Shown in pieces: positions 13,601 to 24,194 of a stretch of DNA of 64,000 nt. The stretch comes from Verpa conica (taxonomy: Eukaryota; Ascomycota; Pezizomycetes; Pezizales; Morchellaceae). The stretch lies in assembly GCA_033030425.1 (NCBI GenBank), contig JAUFSD010000008.1, positions 620,001 through 684,000 of the forward strand, given 5' to 3'. Position numbers and translations under genes: made by a program. Under the pieces are notes generated by a model, which was not told the DNA's origin, did no database searches, and saw only the letters and a program-made list of their open reading frames with translations. Positions within the stretch are counted from its first letter, which is position 1; every line of letters starts with the position of its first letter.

Positions 13601-14579
13601 ATTGACCTGAAAAACGAAGAGAATGCTTCCATCGCTGCTATCCGCACGTTTAAGTTCTCATCCTCGAAACCAGCCATAAAAACCTCTTGCACAACTTCAC
13701 CATGCTGCTTTTCGATGATACCGGGGGTCGTAGCGAAAATCCTGAAGGCACCTTCTCTATGACTCGCATCAGGCTGTTTACTAGCCTGGAATAACGCACT
13801 CAAAAGCTCCGGCCATGCTTCATCTAGACAAATTCGATCAGCACCCTAAAATGAGCAAACAATAGAAATTGGATGAAATAGAGGAAACAAGGGGATGATC
13901 TAGAATTGTACATACTAGCATCACTCAACTGTCTTGCCACCTCCGCAACCGCATCACCAATTTTATTCCTCGCCGATTTTTCTGTTTCATCTGCAAAACA
14001 TTGCAACAGTAGCCCCCGTATGTACACCATCACACCCGGGCTCAGCGTCAAGTACAGCTCCTGCGGCTGACCTCCTTCCGTTCGAGTCTTGGCCGCTATT
14101 CGTCGGAACAACACTGCAGCAAAAGATCGAGCCTATTCATATCCATGAGTATATAAATGAATACTTGTATTTCTCATTTCCTGCTATCCATTATCGATGA
14201 CTCGGTAGGGTAACGATGTGGATAGATGAGGTGGGGTGTTGTTCCCGATAACAAAAAAAACAAATAAAAAACAAATAAACGCCCTTTTAGGGATAGTGGG
14301 ATAGTAGATAGTGTAGCATAAGAACAGGGGCCCCTGGGGATACGAGTTGACGAAAGAAAGCAGGGCGGGGGAGGGGGGAGAGAAGAAACTCACGACAGAG
14401 TCATCTGCTCCTCTAACTTGCTCAGCAAGCCCAGAAAGTAGCATATCCGGACTATTCCCTATCCATTCATTATTCAAGCTATCCTCTGCCTGGGCCCTGG
14501 TGGCATTATCGCTCGACGCGAGGCCCTGAAGAAGCTGCTGGAGGGCCACCATGGCCTGTGGGGGCAGCTGAGATGTCAT
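10621..14579 (-). CDS. PSE1: Karyopherin/importin beta-3 (Kap121/Pse1)
   Basis: Nuclear import receptor that carries ribosomal proteins and transcription factors through the pore and releases them on Ran-GTP. Exons: 14579-14394, 14132-13916, 13823-13216, 13152-12764, 12702-12320, 12266-12105, 12048-10905, 10828-10621. They sum to 1098 codons plus stop; yeast Pse1 is 1089. The chain is all-helical HEAT repeats: the N-terminal importin segment ([18 protein letters not shown]), the acidic loop [21 protein letters not shown] before [17 protein letters not shown], the [16 protein letters not shown] repeat, and the C-terminal [19 protein letters not shown] and [16 protein letters not shown]. The first intron is 261 nt, much longer than the other six (53-92). 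One short exon junction (after QLSDA) was fixed by avoiding an in-frame stop. ATG at 14579 was chosen because the further upstream frame opens with GTG. Confidence 0.96.
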
Positions 14580-15803
14580 TGCTGTGGTTATAGGTGTACG
14601 TGGCTGAAAATCCAAATGGTTAAAGGAAAGAAAAGAAGAATAAGAGAAAAGGAAAGAGAAGGAACACCGTCCGTCAATCACTCGTTGTCTAGGGCTGGGG
14701 GAACCGGTAGAACTAGTCTGGAACGAATGGGAGAGCTGCAGGGGAGGAAGGTAAAGAGGATGGAAACGGAGAGAGATGGGAGAGGAAGAGAAATGAGGTG
14801 GAAGAGGAAGTTGTGTGTTGTAGATGTGTACTGTATTTCTGACGTGCGTATGAGAGCGAGTAGTACCCCCAGTCTAGCAGTGCAGTGTGCGTTTAGACTG
14901 CGTCGGTGAGGGAACGAACACAGACAGACACAGACACAGACACACACGCGAAAGGAGGGGGATCAGCTGCCGCACGACTGAGAGATAAGAGGAGACGGAG
15001 ATGAAATTCCTAGGGGTAAAGGTATGAAGAAGAATGTTGAACGTTGGACGTCCGGCTATTCTGATGGTCAAAGGGAAGAAGGCCTCAGATCTCGCTTCAC
15101 GACCCTCTGTTTTTGTTTTCTTTTCCACTTAACTGGCTTTGAGGGTTTCCTCCCACCTTTTTTTTTTGCGGATTGGACTGTTGTGTCTTGGCACTGCTGG
15201 TGCAGCCGCACTGGCAACCCCGCCAAAACCCCGGGGTGTTCTAGCGCATGGGTTACAACACAACACACTTTTTTCCCCACTGCTAAATACATGTACATAC
15301 ATATAGCTATGTATTGTTAGGGACAGAATTTCAAATAAGAATATGGTATGTTTGTCACATTAGAATAAGGGATTGAGTCGAGAAAAACAAACAAAAGAAA
15401 CGTATACGGCTATACTGAGAGTATGGACGCAAAGGAAATAGTCTTGAAACAACGCTAATAAGGTGAAAGTCATATAATGGTGGTAGTAGTAGCAGTAGAG
15501 CAGCTACTAAGAAATAAAATCAATTACAGAAAATGCTCTCTCCATATGGGATACAGCGAGAATTGAACGATAGAGAGAGAAAAAGAAGTTGAATGACCAT
15601 CATAATAGACTCGAGCCCCACCTGTCCCGATTTCCAGAAAGAAAAAAAGAAAAAAACACAACCTCTACAAGTTGATATGGTATCCCATCCTAACCAACCC
15701 ATAAAATTCCTCAGGGCTGGCACCTCTGCTTCAGGCAAAACCTTCTAAACAGTCTTACCAATGTACTCCCCTGTACAGATATCCTAAAAATCTCTTAGTA
15801 TTA
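14580..15803. other. Intergenic region between CBS-PB1 gene and karyopherin gene
   Basis: About 1.2 kb. The right end of this stretch (toward 15803) is the 3' side of the CBS-PB1 gene and the left end is the karyopherin promoter. The left half is purine-rich on the plus strand (14600-14800) and contains a CA/CAGA simple repeat at about 14918-14948. No protein-like frame was found. Confidence 0.5.
14918..14948. repeat. CAGACA-type simple repeat
   Basis: Imperfect CAGACA/CACA repeats in the karyopherin promoter region, read directly in the sequence. Length may vary between strains. Confidence 0.7.
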
Positions 15804-18141
15804 CTATTTTCTTGACATCGCGAAAACAGCAACTATCGCTACAGCCAGAGTAATGATAGCTCCTGGCAAAATCAAATCGTTTGGAACACCAGGAATGAGT
15901 TCCGGTTGTGGTGGGTGTGGAGTTGGTTGAAGGGGCTGAGTCTTCCTCCTGACTATTGGATGACCGCCTTCATCATCTGAGTCCTCCTCGCTCTCTTCAT
16001 GGCGCCTACGCCTGCTCTTCCTAGGTGGGGTATGTATCGTCGGCTCTGACAAGGTAGGTCTTGGATCGACTGTCGCTATAACTGCCGGTTTGTCCGGATC
16101 ATGAACATAGAGGTCAACTTTATCCCTCCCTCCCTGTCTTGCCATATCCACTGCATCCACCAAATCTGTATCGGAGGTTATCGAGACGACGTCTCCCTCG
16201 TTATCAACATAGCTCATCGCAAATCCTTGTTCCTCAAGTTTTCCATCTGGGCCAAAAGTTGGCTCTCCACCAACTTGAGCAACTTCGTTCCCGAGCTTTT
16301 CAACCACAGCTCCAAGAAGTTCCCCGAGCCCACCACTGGGTGCAACCTGTACACGGTGGATACGCCCACTTGGCGCCTTGAACTTGAAAGGAAATGGGGT
16401 ATCGAGGGGATTCAAGCCTGGGGGTATCATTTGAGAACCTCCGGGGGAGTCGCCACCATGGTGGGATGCTGAGTCGGTAGGAAAAAGGACACTACTGTCG
16501 CCACGTTCCATAGATAGGCCACGCTCCATGCTAGTAGTATGTCTATGCCCAGTAACGGGTGATGATGGTCCCCCTCCAATATTGCGCATGGATGCGGTAT
16601 GCCTAGTACTATCGGAGACGACGGATTCCGAGTCATTGTCGAGAGAAAGCCAAAACTTGTTCCAAGCAGGCCCTTCGCTATCGCCGGTACCCATGGAGTT
16701 GATCTAGTAAATCATTACGTCAGTCCAGGCTCCGAATCCTATATATCTATTGGTTTTACCTGTTCGAGTGTAGCATATGTCAATTTCAAGACATCAACCA
16801 TACCCACGATTTCGCCACCGTCGTTCATAACCGGAAGGTTTAAATAATGTCCATCTGTCAGAGTCCACCAGTATTAGAAACTTGAAATCCCGGTATTTTA
16901 AGTTCAATTCGCTTACCATGCATTTTTCTAAGAGCAGCCTGAATGCTCATATCTAGTGGTGCAAAATCTGGATGGGGAGTCATAACCCTCACAACACTAC
17001 ACTTTCCCGGGTCCAAGCCCGCAGCGATAACTCTCAAAACCACATCCTTGCTAGTGAAAATACCCGTAATGTTTCCGTTATCTTGTACCAAAACAGCGGT
17101 TGTATGGTGTTCCCTCATCAAAGCCGCTGCTTCCCGGACTGTAGTCCTGACATTAACAACTGTTGGTGGGTTTCCATCCAGCACGGACTCCAGGTTTGGA
17201 CCAGACATCTTCTGCCTCAAAGCCTCGACGTAATGAATAATTTGCTGGGGTTGAGATGACCCTAGCTCGGACTGAACACCTTCTAAAGCATCATAGAGCT
17301 TTCTCGAAGAGGCATAAGCACGTTCAAGTTTTTCCATTGCTTCGTAAAAGCATTTTGTGATATCAAGAATGCCCGAAATATCTTGATTCTCGTCCATAAC
17401 CGGTAAATGACGAAACCCTTTCCTGACCATGAGGTCTAGAGCATCAGTCGCAGAAGTATCAGTTCGAGCGCATAGTGGATTCTTGGTCATAATTGAAGCG
17501 ATGTTAACGTCTCTGGCATCGATGCCTTGGCCGACAACACGGAATGCAAGATCCTTTGCTGTGAATATACCGGCGATGCGGTCCTCTTCATCAGTGACAA
17601 GAACGCAGTCTTCACGTTTTGCGGCCATAATCTGAGCAGCCTCTGCCACAGTAGTTCCCGGCTTAATCTGTAGCGCCTGAGAAGGGCGTAGGGCCATGAC
17701 TGTCCCGGGGGCGATCTTTCGGGTCTGGCGAGACCGGGGGGCGCCGCTATGCTTCTTTTTATTAAGGTCATTTTCAACCTTCCGACGTATTGCCTATTAG
17801 ATACAGGAGTAACACTGTTAATATACGTAAGTTGCAATAGCCGGAGGAGCCAGTGGTGTTTGTTTTTCTTTTTTCTTTTTTCTTTTTCGGCTTGGGTAAA
17901 AAAGAAAACTTAAAGAACAAACCTCATCTCTTTTGCTCTGCCTTTTTCTGCTATCGCTGACACCAGAGAGATCGGATTGGGAGGGGCCAGCGGCGGCAGG
18001 ACTGGCAGGTGCAGGGGTGGTAGAGGGGTTGGAGGGGAAGCTGGGGGCTCCGGGACGCCCTTGATTACCGCTAGATCGTTGGTTACCTCTATAGGCCCCT
18101 CCTGCTCCTCCTACTCCTCCTCCTGCTCCGACAGTTGACAT
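15804..18141 (-). CDS. Four-CBS and PB1 domain protein with C-terminal membrane anchor (Mug70-like)
   Basis: Exons 18141-17923, 17793-16917, 16854-16760 and 16703-15804 give 696 residues. The first 75 residues are Gly/Pro/Ser-rich. A basic linker (residues about 75-100) leads to CBS repeats near 106-160, 175-225, 280-335 and 345-397; CBS pairs bind adenosyl nucleotides in other proteins. After a Ser-rich linker comes a PB1 domain near 500-605 (FPFKFKAPSG start, acidic SYVDNEGDVVSI patch) for heterotypic pairing. The chain ends in a single hydrophobic helix (about 670-692) followed by SRK, a tail-anchor arrangement. The same CBS-CBS-PB1 architecture is known from S. pombe Mug70 and its relatives, whose role is not settled. 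Exon 3 (95 nt) encodes the end of CBS4. A telobox lies about 290 bases upstream of the start. Confidence 0.92.
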
Positions 18142-18431
18142 GATAGCAGTAGGCACTGATAGTGGGGGGAGTAGATATATCTGTTAAAGAAGATTAGGAG
18201 AGAGGCGCAGAGCGGGGAAGGGTGGGGGAAAGAAGTGAGAGAAGTGAGAACGAAGAGAAGGAGATGAGGTGGTTGCTGACGGGCGAGGGCGTGGTCTGTT
18301 TAGCATATTCGTCGCCGCTCACGGCCAAAGCGCCTCGATCCCTGGCTCTTGGCACGAAAGCCCCTCCTCGACGGGCTCTTCTTTCATTCCATTTCTTCCA
18401 CAGCATCGAATAAGGAAAGGGATATGTGATG

Positions 18432-18443
18432 CCCTAACCCTAA
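18432..18443 (-). promoter_or_regulatory. Telobox-like motif upstream of the CBS-PB1 gene
   Basis: CCCTAACCCTAA on the plus strand, about 290 bases upstream of the CBS-PB1 start codon. Two telomere-type units; regulatory role inferred. Confidence 0.35.
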
Positions 18444-18899
18444 TATGGGTTTTGTGTAGTATATTCCTCGATCTCTGTGATCAGATATAGACAATATATA
18501 GTGCTTCTAACTACCGAGTTCAGTACCTGCAGCTGGTGCAGGGGAAGTGTGATGTCGAGTGGGGGTACATGAACTGAGGGGCTGTCATAAAAAATCACTC
18601 GGGAATGCTTGGTGGAAGTTTTGAGAAACGATAAATATCTAGTGTGTGATATCTTTTATGCTTCATATGGGGATTAATTGGACGTAGATTTATACATGTA
18701 TATGGCTTCCTCCCTCGTTGGATCTAAGTAAGGTTGGTACGATAGATTCGGATTTCGGTCACAGAACAACCTTAACCACTACATATACATATACATATAA
18801 CAAGATACCCCCTTTATAATACTCTCTTATAAGTTTCTATGCTCGCCTAGTCATTATGGGAATGACTGGTGATGGCCCCTAAATGTTCAAAGTAAACAC

Positions 18900-18913
18900 T
18901 AGGGTTAGGGTTA
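18900..18913 (+). promoter_or_regulatory. Telobox-like motif
   Basis: TAGGGTTAGGGTTA, about 590 bases upstream of the deaminase-fold gene. It could equally be an isolated interstitial telomeric repeat. Confidence 0.3.
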
Positions 18914-19502
18914 AGACTGGTCAAGCAGAGCCACAACATAAGCGTGTATGACTTTAATCTAAGCTAAATTGTGCGTGCGGCCAAAATAACAATATCTCTC
19001 CTCCTATTTTTTTTTCTTGATAGAAGAGAGATTAGTTGCATGAGTTTGTCGTCAATGATAGCAAATATAACTACAGAAACAGCTACATGTAGTTATTATA
19101 TAGGAGCCAAGTGAAATCATACTACATTACTTTAGAGTTCCCTTGCTAACTATTTAGTAGTGGATGCCTAAATTCTCCAACCCGGCACCGAAACCTATTC
19201 CCTGTAATATTTTACCATACAAACATATAAATAGCTATAATCTTTCTTCACCAGGTCTTCCCCACCCATAAATACCTAGTACCATATCCCAGTACCCACT
19301 CACAAACTACAATTACTCCTCACAATCAGACCCTCCTAGCCTTAAACTTCAAATTAGGCGGCAAACAGTGGCAATCAATTAGGGTGATATGAGTGGATTA
19401 ACTAAAAAACGAGCACTCACACGATGCTCATTCAATCCAGTAAATATTCCCAGGCTATAATTTCGTATAATTAGCGCTAACCACCGCATATTAAACCTCT
19501 AG

Positions 19503-21223
19503 ATGCTCTCCATTATTAGTACAAACAGACTCAAATACGGGACCCCATCATCAGATTGCATCCTACATCAACTGGCCTCTGCTCAATTTTCCCATAGCTC
19601 CGCCCTTCACCTTCCATCTTCTCTCCCCCTAAGGGTATCCCTACGCTGTCGAAAGAACAGGTTACATGCAAAGCCCCGACCTCAAAGTCCCAAAATTATC
19701 CTGAGAGTCCTGAAAAATATCCTCAATATCATTAAAACTAAACCACGGAAACCGAGTATAAATGACCCCGAGACACTGGTTGCAATTGCCGCGTTCACAA
19801 CAAACAACCTCAAAGACGACGAAACTAACTATAACTATGCAACTGAACCTATCAAGCACCCTACGCAAGGCGTAGACGAAGCCTACAGAAACACCGCTTC
19901 ACTTTTGGATGCTATCGCTAAGATTTCTCTATACAAGCCAAAGGGGGGGAATGTTATTGCTACAGCCTTACAGGTCAACGAAGACAGCGGCAAAGCTCGA
20001 CTAATAGTTAGTGGCAATCACAACGTTTCGGAAATAGTTAGGCCGCACCTTAAGCGTGTGTGGGGTATTTTGAAGGATATATCTAAAGTCTCTGGTACAA
20101 CCTCAGGAATTAGAGACAAAATCTTTGAGGGTACTATTCGGTCTTTACAAAGGGAAATCTATAGCTTTTCTTCTAGGCTATTTGTGGTTAGATTCAACAC
20201 AAACTCGATTGAGTTCAGAAGATATGCTGCTATTCTTAAGAAAAGCCACCTCAAGCCAGATACTGGGCCAGAAGCATCTGAATGGGGAAAGGTCTTAGCT
20301 GGTGTGGTTGAAACTATTGAGAATAATTTAGCACCACTCATGGAGAAGTTGGAGTTAATCAATGAGCTAGATAAATCTGAGTGGAAGAAATTCTGTACTA
20401 CGATGGATGATATTTTAAAAGGTTTCGAGAAATTATTCGATAACAACCGTGCCTGTAAAGACATGGTGGAAATGGAAAATAAAATTGACAAGACGAGTAA
20501 GTCTATTATCCAGTGATATTTTTGGTATACCTAGCTTTAAATTCCCCTATCTCTAACCGCACACAAAACCATTCAGTCCCTAAAAACTTCGCCCTCTACC
20601 GCTATTTACAGGAAATAGTTTCCCTCCACCGTGACATCGCCTCTCTCGCTAGATCTGCCAGGTCATCCTTCCTCCAACCTATCTTCGCCAAAAAACTCAT
20701 AATAGATTGTGTTCCCGCAGAAAGTAGTAAATTAAAAATACCAAACACTAAAAAAGACTGGGAACGGGCTATCAACTCAGTAGCGTACCAGCAAGGTTAT
20801 ACAATCCTCGATCCCGTTTTGATTCGCAAGGCAAGCGCAAGGGCATCTAGCCATAACCCAAATTCACCAGGGGTAGTGCACTGCGAGTGCTTACTCGTTG
20901 CGTATCTCGACTCACTTCAAAATACTTCGGGACCTTGGGCGGGGATAAAACCATTTCAATACATTGGTGTATCGAAGCCGAGCTGCCAGGGATGTGGTTC
21001 TTGGTTCAGAGCCTATAATATGGTGACCGGAAAATCATTCTGTACCCGAGGCGTGCGTCCGAAATGGTTCTTCCCATGGGGAATACCAGTGCTTAAGGTG
21101 GAGGAGCAAGATGAGAAAGTAAGAGAGCATATGGCCAAAGATACTGCATGGATGTACTGTCAGCACCAGGAGAAAATGAATGCGATGCGCTCTCGCGCCA
21201 CGAACACCGACAAAAGTACCTAG
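19503..21223 (+). CDS. OTT_1508-like deaminase-fold protein
   Basis: Exons 19503-20496 and 20577-21223, joined across an 80-nt intron (GTAAGT donor, CAG acceptor), give 546 residues. The C-terminal domain carries a cytidine-deaminase-like zinc centre: H433-C-E435 (motif VHCECLL) and C468-x-x-C471 (PSCQGC), in the order and spacing expected of the OTT_1508-like deaminase family. This family is common and often multi-copy in filamentous fungi, with no established substrate. The middle segment (about 120-330) is helical and includes the conserved-looking ALQVNEDSGKARLIVSGNHN. No signal peptide or membrane segment is seen; the N-terminus is Ser/Arg-rich. It borders a repeat nest on its 3' side. 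The residues needed for zinc and proton transfer are present, so catalysis is possible but unproven. Confidence 0.85.
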
Positions 21224-22085
21224 GGGTATATGGAAATTCTTCTAAACTTTATACCGCTGGCAGACTAGTGAAGCTACACCAGCTATCATCGGGGATTTTT
21301 GTATTCTAAAGTAAGTTCTCCTGTATTAGGCTGCAGCTGGTTGATTTTCTTATTCCTATGTATCTATATATTATTATTTTGTTTTGAGGCATTTATATAC
21401 ATGTATCCTTAGAGATTTTGAGCATGTATGCTTATCTATTATACCGTCTCGCCTATGTATCTAGTTCACTTATACCTACATGTACATTTATTTATTACTT
21501 CTTATAAAATTAGCAAGCGGATATACATGTATCTTTACTTCACTTTTTATGAATCTTACCGAATATTCCAAATGAAACGTTTATGAGTACGTACATGTAC
21601 TTACATACATGTTTCTAGAGAAATCAGAGGCTTTTCTAGCTACTTTTACTACATCTAGCTTCTCTTTATCGTTTTTATTCATTTAATTTCACGCTATCTT
21701 TCTCCTAGGGTCCTGAAGACATCTAGCACTTGTGTATATATATGGCATGCAGTGTGTCCCTCCAATGAGTAGCCCATTGAGGGGATGCCCTATAAAACCG
21801 ATTTACTGCTACTCATTAGGGGATATCCCTCAAACATACCGACCCATTCAGGAAATGTCCCTCGATAGGCGCGTTCTCCAGGCCAGAACACATTCTCCTA
21901 GAAACCCTCTAGTCACAGTCGGCCTGGCGGCTTCTGAGGCTAGCAGTCATGCCGTCCTTCATCTCTAAGACTTTATGGATATTAATTCACCAAACAAGCT
22001 GCCTATTTAGGAAGCCCCCCCTCCAAAAAAAAAAATTCAAAAACTCGAGTGACGTCACGTGATATTTTATATACTTGCTACTATA
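21224..22085. other. Repeat-rich spacer
   Basis: No gene recognised. It contains four TACATGTA palindromes within about 200 bases (21398, 21477, 21524, 21592) and a copy of the GGGGAT/ATCCC dispersed repeat at about 21748-21895. Confidence 0.5.
21748..21895 (+). repeat. Dispersed GGGGAT/ATCCC repeat, copy 1
   Basis: Shares the blocks TAGCCCATTGAGGGGATGCC, CTATAAAAC, GGGGATATCCCTC and CCAGAACA with the reverse-oriented copy at 39411-39525. Compared with that copy it has about 45 extra bases before the terminal CCAGAACA block. Related, more diverged copies are at 36988-37045 and 39785-39920. No coding capacity. Confidence 0.75.
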
Positions 22086-22374
22086 CTAGTGCAAAAATAA
22101 AGTCTGTTCGGTTTGGTACAAGCAACAAAGTCTACCTCAATGAAAATGTCAATAGCAAAAAATTCCCCTTATCCCTATTCATAGTCTCGTGCCCAGCCCC
22201 AATGGTTGCTTTTGCTGTGCAGCACCCCCTATTCATATACATAAATTCTAATATAGTCTTCTGAAGCTTTGTAGGTCTAATTTCATCCTAAAATTAGTTG
22301 CTGTGAGGTTTGGTTGTGAGGTTGGTGGTTGCACCGCCATGTACCAAACCAAACAGACTTTATTTTCGCACTAG
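22086..22374. mobile_element. MITE with 34-bp terminal inverted repeats and TA target duplication
   Basis: Left end (22086-22119) and right end (22341-22374) are inverted copies beginning CTAGTGCRAAAATAAAGTCT, differing at about two positions. TA dinucleotides flank both ends (22084-22085, 22375-22376). Length is 289 bp with no transposase frame. Long inverted repeats plus a TA duplication point to a non-autonomous Tc1/mariner-type element; the source transposase is not in the window. Confidence 0.85.
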
Positions 22375-22382
22375 TAGTGCAC

Positions 22383-22821
22383 GTGCGCAGTCTTAAATGT
22401 GTCACAATATTTAGGGCGATATTCCGGCCCCCACAGCAAGCCAAATCACTAACAAAAAGATATGTGGCTTGCTATAGCCTCAATAAAGCTCCATATCTTT
22501 TTGTTAGGCTTGGGGATGTGTGGTTGTTGTGGAATAAAACTTCATTCCTGACTGTAAAAAGTACCAAATAGAACCATTCCTAGAAATACTTAAGCATGAT
22601 GGATACTACACATGGCCTAACAAGTAAAAATGGATATACCAGAGGTAAAGCTTTATTACAATCATATATTGGCAGTATTGTTTTTCTATTGAACATATAC
22701 CTGAGTGTGCAGGATTTTTTTTAATTTTTTACATAGCCCAGATTATTGAAGTTTGGCCCAGATTCGGTGTGGGTTGTTGTCTCACCTCGGATTCAGCTAG
22801 CACATTTAAGACTACGCGCAC
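22383..22821. mobile_element. Second inverted-repeat element next to the MITE
   Basis: GTGCGCAGTCTTAAATGTG at 22383-22401 is matched in inverse by CACATTTAAGACTACGCGCAC at 22801-22821 (two extra bases in the right arm). Inside, at about 22449-22508, lies a hairpin whose arms both carry CTAACAAAAAGATATG or its complement. No protein frame. Probably a degenerate non-autonomous element; no clear target duplication was found. Confidence 0.5.
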
Positions 22822-22930
22822 CATACAACCAGTATTTTTTTTTTTTTTTTTTTATATCAAGTGATTTTATTGTTTCTGGGTACAAAATCTGGTGTGCAGT
22901 ATAAACTATGACCTAACCATACAACCAGTA
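22820..22930 (-). mobile_element. Retroposed poly(A)-tailed fragment with 15-bp target duplication
   Basis: ACCATACAACCAGTA occurs at 22820-22834 and again at 22916-22930. Between them sits an 81-bp insert that begins with T19 (22835-22853). Read on the minus strand it is about 62 bases of unique sequence with AATAAA shortly before a 19-A tail. These are the marks of target-primed reverse transcription of a polyadenylated, 5'-truncated RNA. The parent transcript was not found in the window. Confidence 0.8.
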
Positions 22931-22982
22931 ACCCCGTAGTGTTTTATAGGGTAAGTGAGGTCTAAACCATATATACAATAGC

Positions 22983-23143
22983 GGAAAAAGGGGTGTTTTC
23001 ACCACCGCATCGGTCACGTGGGGAATACGGTTTTAAGTTGGAAGTGCTACTAAGTTGGTTAAAAAATTCTGTAACACAGCTGACTTAATCTAGCATTTTC
23101 CAGAATACCGCACTAATGCCATATCAAAAACATCCCGCTTTCC
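22983..23143. repeat. 160-bp dispersed repeat, copy 1 (MITE-like)
   Basis: Ends are GGAAAAAGGGGTGTTTT and the inverse of GGAAAGCGGGATGTTTTT. The interior blocks TTTTAAGTTG, AAGTTGGTTAAAA, CTGTAACACAG, ATCTAGCATT and GAATACCGCA are shared with copies at 26489-26640 and 38107-38212. Non-coding; probably a non-autonomous transposable element. Confidence 0.8.
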
Positions 23144-24194
23144 CGTACTTTATTCGATCATCTTAACCTCATGCAATTTTCTCGTTATCAACATTCTTAG
23201 ACAGGATCGCGGAGCCCATCAGATTTATTCACTATATTTTTGAAAATACGAGTGCGAGCAATAGAATGATATTTCGATAATACACCTAGAGGAGGGGGGT
23301 AAGCCCGACCTCTTATACCCTACATGCCTATGGGATCGACCGCTGTTGGCCATACTCCAACAATATTAATGTCTCGAAGTACACCAAGAAGTCTATGATT
23401 GGTGTAATCCACACTAAATATATAAGTCTCTACAGGGTATGTAAGTAAACGAATTACATGTAGTATTCTATCACGCCCAACTTAAGGTCTTTGCTACCCA
23501 ATTGTAACCTCTTAGAAGGTAAGCCTAGGAAAAATATCTAGCTTAAATCAACAGATACAAACCAAAAATCCTCAACAGGGTAAAATGTTTTGTACTTTGG
23601 AAGAAATAAAGTTTTTAACTTAGGGGTACTCATTACTTATCCCTTAGACCGTCAACGGTCCCAAGCGGGACCGGTCTTTGCCACAACCCCCCGATTTTCC
23701 AGCCTTGCTACCCAACCACTAGCTTTATAACCCATTAAATTTATAATGATAATGGTTTAGGTTATAGTCTAAATGTTCTAGCATAATTTCTGTAATATCT
23801 AGAGGTGTTGTGGTTGGGGTATGTCATCGAAAGACCGGCCTCAAACGGTTGCGTGTGACGGTTTAGGGGATAGCATACTACTAAAACAGTAGATAAATCA
23901 TCCCTAGCCCAGAAATTATGAAAGCATTCCGCACCCTATATAGTAGCTTACATAGGTATCTCTAGTTTGCCATACCCCCTCTGTTTTCGAGACGTAAGGA
24001 TGCACTTTGTATCAAGCCTCTCCGCTCAGGCGCAACACATCTATACAACCTACTAAATACCAGCAACTATAATTCATAAGGTATCATATCATACACCATC
24101 TCGCAATCAATATATACATTATATAACCACATTAAAACATTCTAATATCCCTTACTCTCCTTTTTCCATACCTTCACATCTCAAATCACTCAAA
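23144..24194. other. AT-rich spacer 3' of UNC50
   Basis: About 1 kb without a recognisable gene. 23661-23690 and 23838-23866 carry related GACCGGTC/AAACGGT-type inverted words that may bound another decayed element, too weak to call. The last 300 bases should include the UNC50 3' UTR. Confidence 0.4.

Larger units (their letters stand above)
18142..19502. other. Divergent intergenic region
   Basis: Spacer of about 1.36 kb between the CBS-PB1 gene and the deaminase-fold gene. It contains two telobox-type motifs (18432-18443 and 18900-18913) and an ATATAC repeat near 18781-18798. No further gene is visible. Confidence 0.5.

Noticed and set aside
13824..13915. Use of the TTTTAG acceptor at about 13847 in the karyopherin gene
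   Set aside because: It leads to an immediate in-frame TGA; the downstream GTCTAG gives the conserved EAWPELL sequence.
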